Origin: Thalassia testudinum | Taxonomy: Eukaryota; Streptophyta; Magnoliopsida; Alismatales; Hydrocharitaceae | DNA: 64,000 nt | NCBI GenBank assembly: GCA_037157565.1 | Contig: JAZHRO010000013.1 | Span: forward strand, 39,746,501 to 39,810,500 | Reading direction: 5' to 3' | Shown: positions 61,027-64,000 of the stretch, in pieces | Position numbering within the stretch: position 1 is the first letter of the stretch | Layout of the letters: the number at the start of each line of letters is the position of its first letter | Made by a program: the position numbers and the translations under genes | Notes under the pieces: generated by a model | The model's database searches: none | What the model saw: the letters and a program-made list of their open reading frames with translations, nothing else | What the model was told of the DNA's origin: nothing

Positions 61027-63838
61027 CCACACATTTGCCACATGTTAATGGCTAATCGGTATCTCACACCCAACCTGTATCACCACTAGAGCCATCTGAA
61101 CACTACATGGCACCCTTTTGCGCATCTACTCGTGATAGGCTTTTCCTTTCCCCCACATACCCCTCCCACCAATGAGGTCAACACCGATTACCAAGATCGG
61201 GTCAAACCAATGATAAGCAACCACATCAGCACTGACAACCCCCCCCCCCCCCCACACACACACACACTTCATTCTATGCATGAGTGGCAAAGGAGAGGGA
61301 GCACTAGCCTCACTCGTCTCTCTCTCTCTCTATTTTCTTGAGTTATGAGCAGCCAAAGAGCACCAATGACGAGAGAAACCCCACTTACGGCTTTTTATAG
61401 ACCCCTCAAACCCAGACAAATGTTAGGTTTGCCCAGATTTTGATGAGAATACCCCTAAGTCCTGGTCTAATTATGCCTCTTACCCGTTCAACTTGCTTTG
61501 TGTGTAACTTGAGCTACCATCTCAGATTTGTGTGAAACAAGAATTGTTAAAAAGCTTGCAACAAGAAGAACTCAAAAGTATCTTTTATGTCCAATTTTGA
61601 ATAGGTTTGACTGAGGTTTGCCCAGAATATAAGATTTTCATGTTTTACAAGGTACTCTAACCCAATACAACCCTAAGGAGTACCAATGAGTTCAAAATGA
61701 TAAAATCAACTTTGAAACCACTCAGGACCCAGATTTGGGGGCATTACATTAGTTAAGTCACCTAAGCTAATGACTTTACAAAACTAGAATAAGTGGACCA
61801 TGTTATTACAAGATCTTTCTTATGTTGCCACTCTTTATTTGTTATCTTCTCTGAATTCTTTTCTTTGGACAAGTTCCCCTTGTGCAAGGATAAATATTCT
61901 TTTCCTATTGTTTCCAACAGATGAGATGCTGCATCTTGTTAAAAGGCTCCACATAAAATAATGTTCCCTATCATGAGATCTCTGTATGAAGTGGTAGAAT
62001 TGAATCTCTCTTTCAACCTTATCCAACACTATGAATGCTTAGTAACCCTTGAACCTATCGTCGCATCTCCTCCAATTACGCATTTGCCTTCTTACAACAC
62101 ATGTAAACATGTACCATCCCTCCTAGCACCTTTTAATGCACAACTTGCTTTAAGTTAACCTTTGTGTCATGTGTTTGGCAATGTCTCCTAATGAGTGAGC
62201 ACTTATATAATGAATATTTAGTCATTAAAGTCATGATTTTATTATCAATTTTTGGAGTATACCCTAGGGGAGAAGAGCACAAAAATCATGCTCTGGCATG
62301 TGTAATGGGACGCACAAATATTAGTAATGGATCACATTTCATGACAACTAAAGAAAACGACTCCATTAAGAAAGAAAAGTAGAGCATGACATCTAAACTT
62401 GTGTTCATTCCCGATGCATTAACTCTCATAAGCATGCAGAATTTGCAAGCTCCACTCATTTATCCATAGACTCTATACATAATCCAATTTAGACCTATTA
62501 AGCCTTATATGGCTTGTTCAACTGAAGTTTCCATTAGGAAATCCTAATAGCTTTCCTAATAACTAACGATATTAATTTACTACTAATGGTAGATATAAAA
62601 TTAAATCTCATGGTATCAAAGGAGAAATTTGAAGTTCTAAGTTATACCAGAAATTCTGGGCTACAACCATATAAATGCACCTTCATATTTGTAAGACCCA
62701 TTGTATTAGGCAATTACTACATCACCTAAGATGGTTCTTGTGTTGCGATAGAAAGATGTACTTTAAAATCCAACAAGTAGATCATGATCAAAATAATCAA
62801 AAGGCTTGGTAATGAAGGAGGGTGGCAAACCTTCAAACATTGAACCATTGGCATTTTCTCCTATAATAGGACCTGCCATTGGGTCAACTACTACAAAGGA
62901 TCAAAACGTTGTATCTTCATAATTTTTCCCTTCTTACCATTGACACATAATTATCTACGTGCTATCACATTTGTAAAAGGGGATAAAAACAAATAAACAT
63001 GACCTTATAGGCATCATTTACATTTTTTTTTGGAGTGTTATTGACTTTTATGGTGTTTGTGTGTGTGACCCCATATGGTATCTAACAAACTCATCTGTGA
63101 ATTAAATGCTATTAGATCAGGTAAGCAAGGAAAAAAGTCAACGACCATGCATGCAAAGGAAAAATTGCTCCACAATATGGAGTGGTGGATGGACCTATGT
63201 TTGGAGGGAGCATGATCATACCGCTTGAAACCCTTCATTCATTGTTATGATTTCACTCTTAATAATAGACAGATAGGATATTGAAGATCTCAATAATATG
63301 TCTCTGTCGTTGCTAATTACCTCATCTCCCTTTCTTACCTATGCTAATTAATAAGTACTCAGAGTCTCACTAGTCTCGCTAGGGGCTCGCTAGACGAGAC
63401 CCTCGTATAACTTCAAACATAGCGTTGGAAGTAGGAAGTAGACCCTATTTGTATGGATTGGATAATTGAATTGATATATTGAAAAATATGATATTATTTT
63501 GTTTAGTTTAGGATTATAGGAGTAGATGTAATGGGTAGTTGGAATATTATTTTATTTGATTTAAGAGTGGAGGTGGATGTAATGGATGAGATAAAAATAA
63601 ATGATATGGATGATTAGCGGGGTCTTCTTCGGTCTTCTTCTTTAAAAGTGTTAAGATAAAGGTGGAGTCTTTGCTTATCGTTGGGCATGCTTGAGGGAAA
63701 ATTTTCTTGCAAATACTTGGAAATCACACTTGGAAGTGGAAGAGGTTCTTCTTCCCACCTTGAATCTTTGGAAGATCAGATTGGGGACATGCCTGGGGGT
63801 TGGCAGAGGAAGACGTTCTCAAGAATTTGACGTGTGAA
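61027..63838. other. Region without recognisable gene
   Basis: 61027-61750 continues the old LTR-like sequence. Later parts are AT-rich with no supported frame. TGGTATCAAAGGAG at about 62610 resembles a Met-tRNA primer site but lacks a supported LTR. A short inverted repeat GTCTCG...CGAGAC occurs near 63376-63400. Confidence 0.45.
61239..61268 (+). repeat. Poly-C run plus (CA)n microsatellite
   Basis: About 15 C followed by about seven CA units. Confidence 0.9.
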
Positions 63839-64000
63839 ATGGGTACAGCGAGGGTAGAGGGTCTCATGAGATATTGGCTTGCTAATTCAGTTGTGAATAA
63901 AGGCACCCTTGACAAGATTCAGAGATTGGTGGCTGACTTCCTCTGGGATGGAAAGACTCATCTAGCTACTTGGAACGATGTGTGCCGCCCTTTGGCAGAG
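63839..64000 (+). pseudogene. LINE reverse transcriptase C-terminal fragment
   Basis: An open frame to the window edge reads MGTARVEGLMRYWLANS, TLDKIQRLVADFLWDGK, THLATWNDVCRPLAE. The pattern KI..L...FLW.G......W..VC.P is the conserved block after the catalytic domain in plant L1-type LINEs. It is encoded on the plus strand and continues beyond the window. Upstream (63650-63838) the same kind of sequence is likely present but broken by stops. It may be either an intact element or a fragment. Confidence 0.65.

Noticed and set aside
62600..62620. TGGTATCAAAGGAG, similar to a Met-tRNA primer site
   Set aside because: Only 8-9 contiguous bases match and no LTR border, TG...CA pair or gag is visible nearby.

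Overview
The window is repeat-rich plant nuclear DNA from a flowering plant. The retrotransposon lineages are plant-specific (Ty1-copia, Tekay/Del chromovirus, Athila), and the only host-gene sequence I recognise is the 5' end of a plastid-type transaldolase with a GC-rich first exon. That exon style hints at a monocot, but I cannot name the species. Almost every long reading frame belongs to a decayed transposable element. I see no bacterial genes, CRISPR array, rRNA or tRNA gene.

Layout. 1-2960: 5' end of a copia element on the minus strand (gag-pol remnant, Met-tRNA primer site, short LTR). 2961-9545: low-copy-looking DNA with two possible exon fragments on the plus strand and three exons of transaldolase on the minus strand (7931-8534). 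9546-20076: a complete but mutated Tekay-type element on the minus strand, with 2.7 kb LTRs and TTAGA target-site duplications, inserted in an older copia-like remnant. 21249-51927: a minus-strand element of an unusual family (here family D) with GTGAC duplications 30.7 kb apart. Its middle is filled by an acidic-ORF retroelement fragment, an Athila element (27005-47361) and the 3' end of another element (47362-50579). The Athila pol gene is itself split by a second, plus-strand family D copy (32955-39748, CTAAT duplications), which carries a solo LTR of a related family C. The Athila element is also interrupted by a 5'-truncated Tekay-like fragment (41853-44695). 54469-61021: a third family D copy (CCCTC duplications), carrying a SIRE-like solo LTR and a Mutator-like element with very long inverted repeats. 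63839-64000: the edge of a LINE reverse transcriptase gene.

Families C and D are the most interesting content. Both start with a hairpin (TGATGAG...CTCATCA) and contain TATA boxes and, usually, a splice-donor-like site. Family D is about 4.0 kb long when its insertions are subtracted, far longer than usual LTRs. It holds a dense series of short near-perfect hairpins, some of whose arms differ between copies in a compensated way. A second theme is the palindrome AGACGTCT, which recurs in the LTRs of otherwise unrelated families.

All element genes carry stops and frameshifts, many of a kind expected from C-to-T decay at methylated sites. Function here would have to come from promoters, RNA structure or mobilisation in trans, not from intact proteins. 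All coordinates were read by eye and may be off by one or a few bases where no exact boundary is stated.
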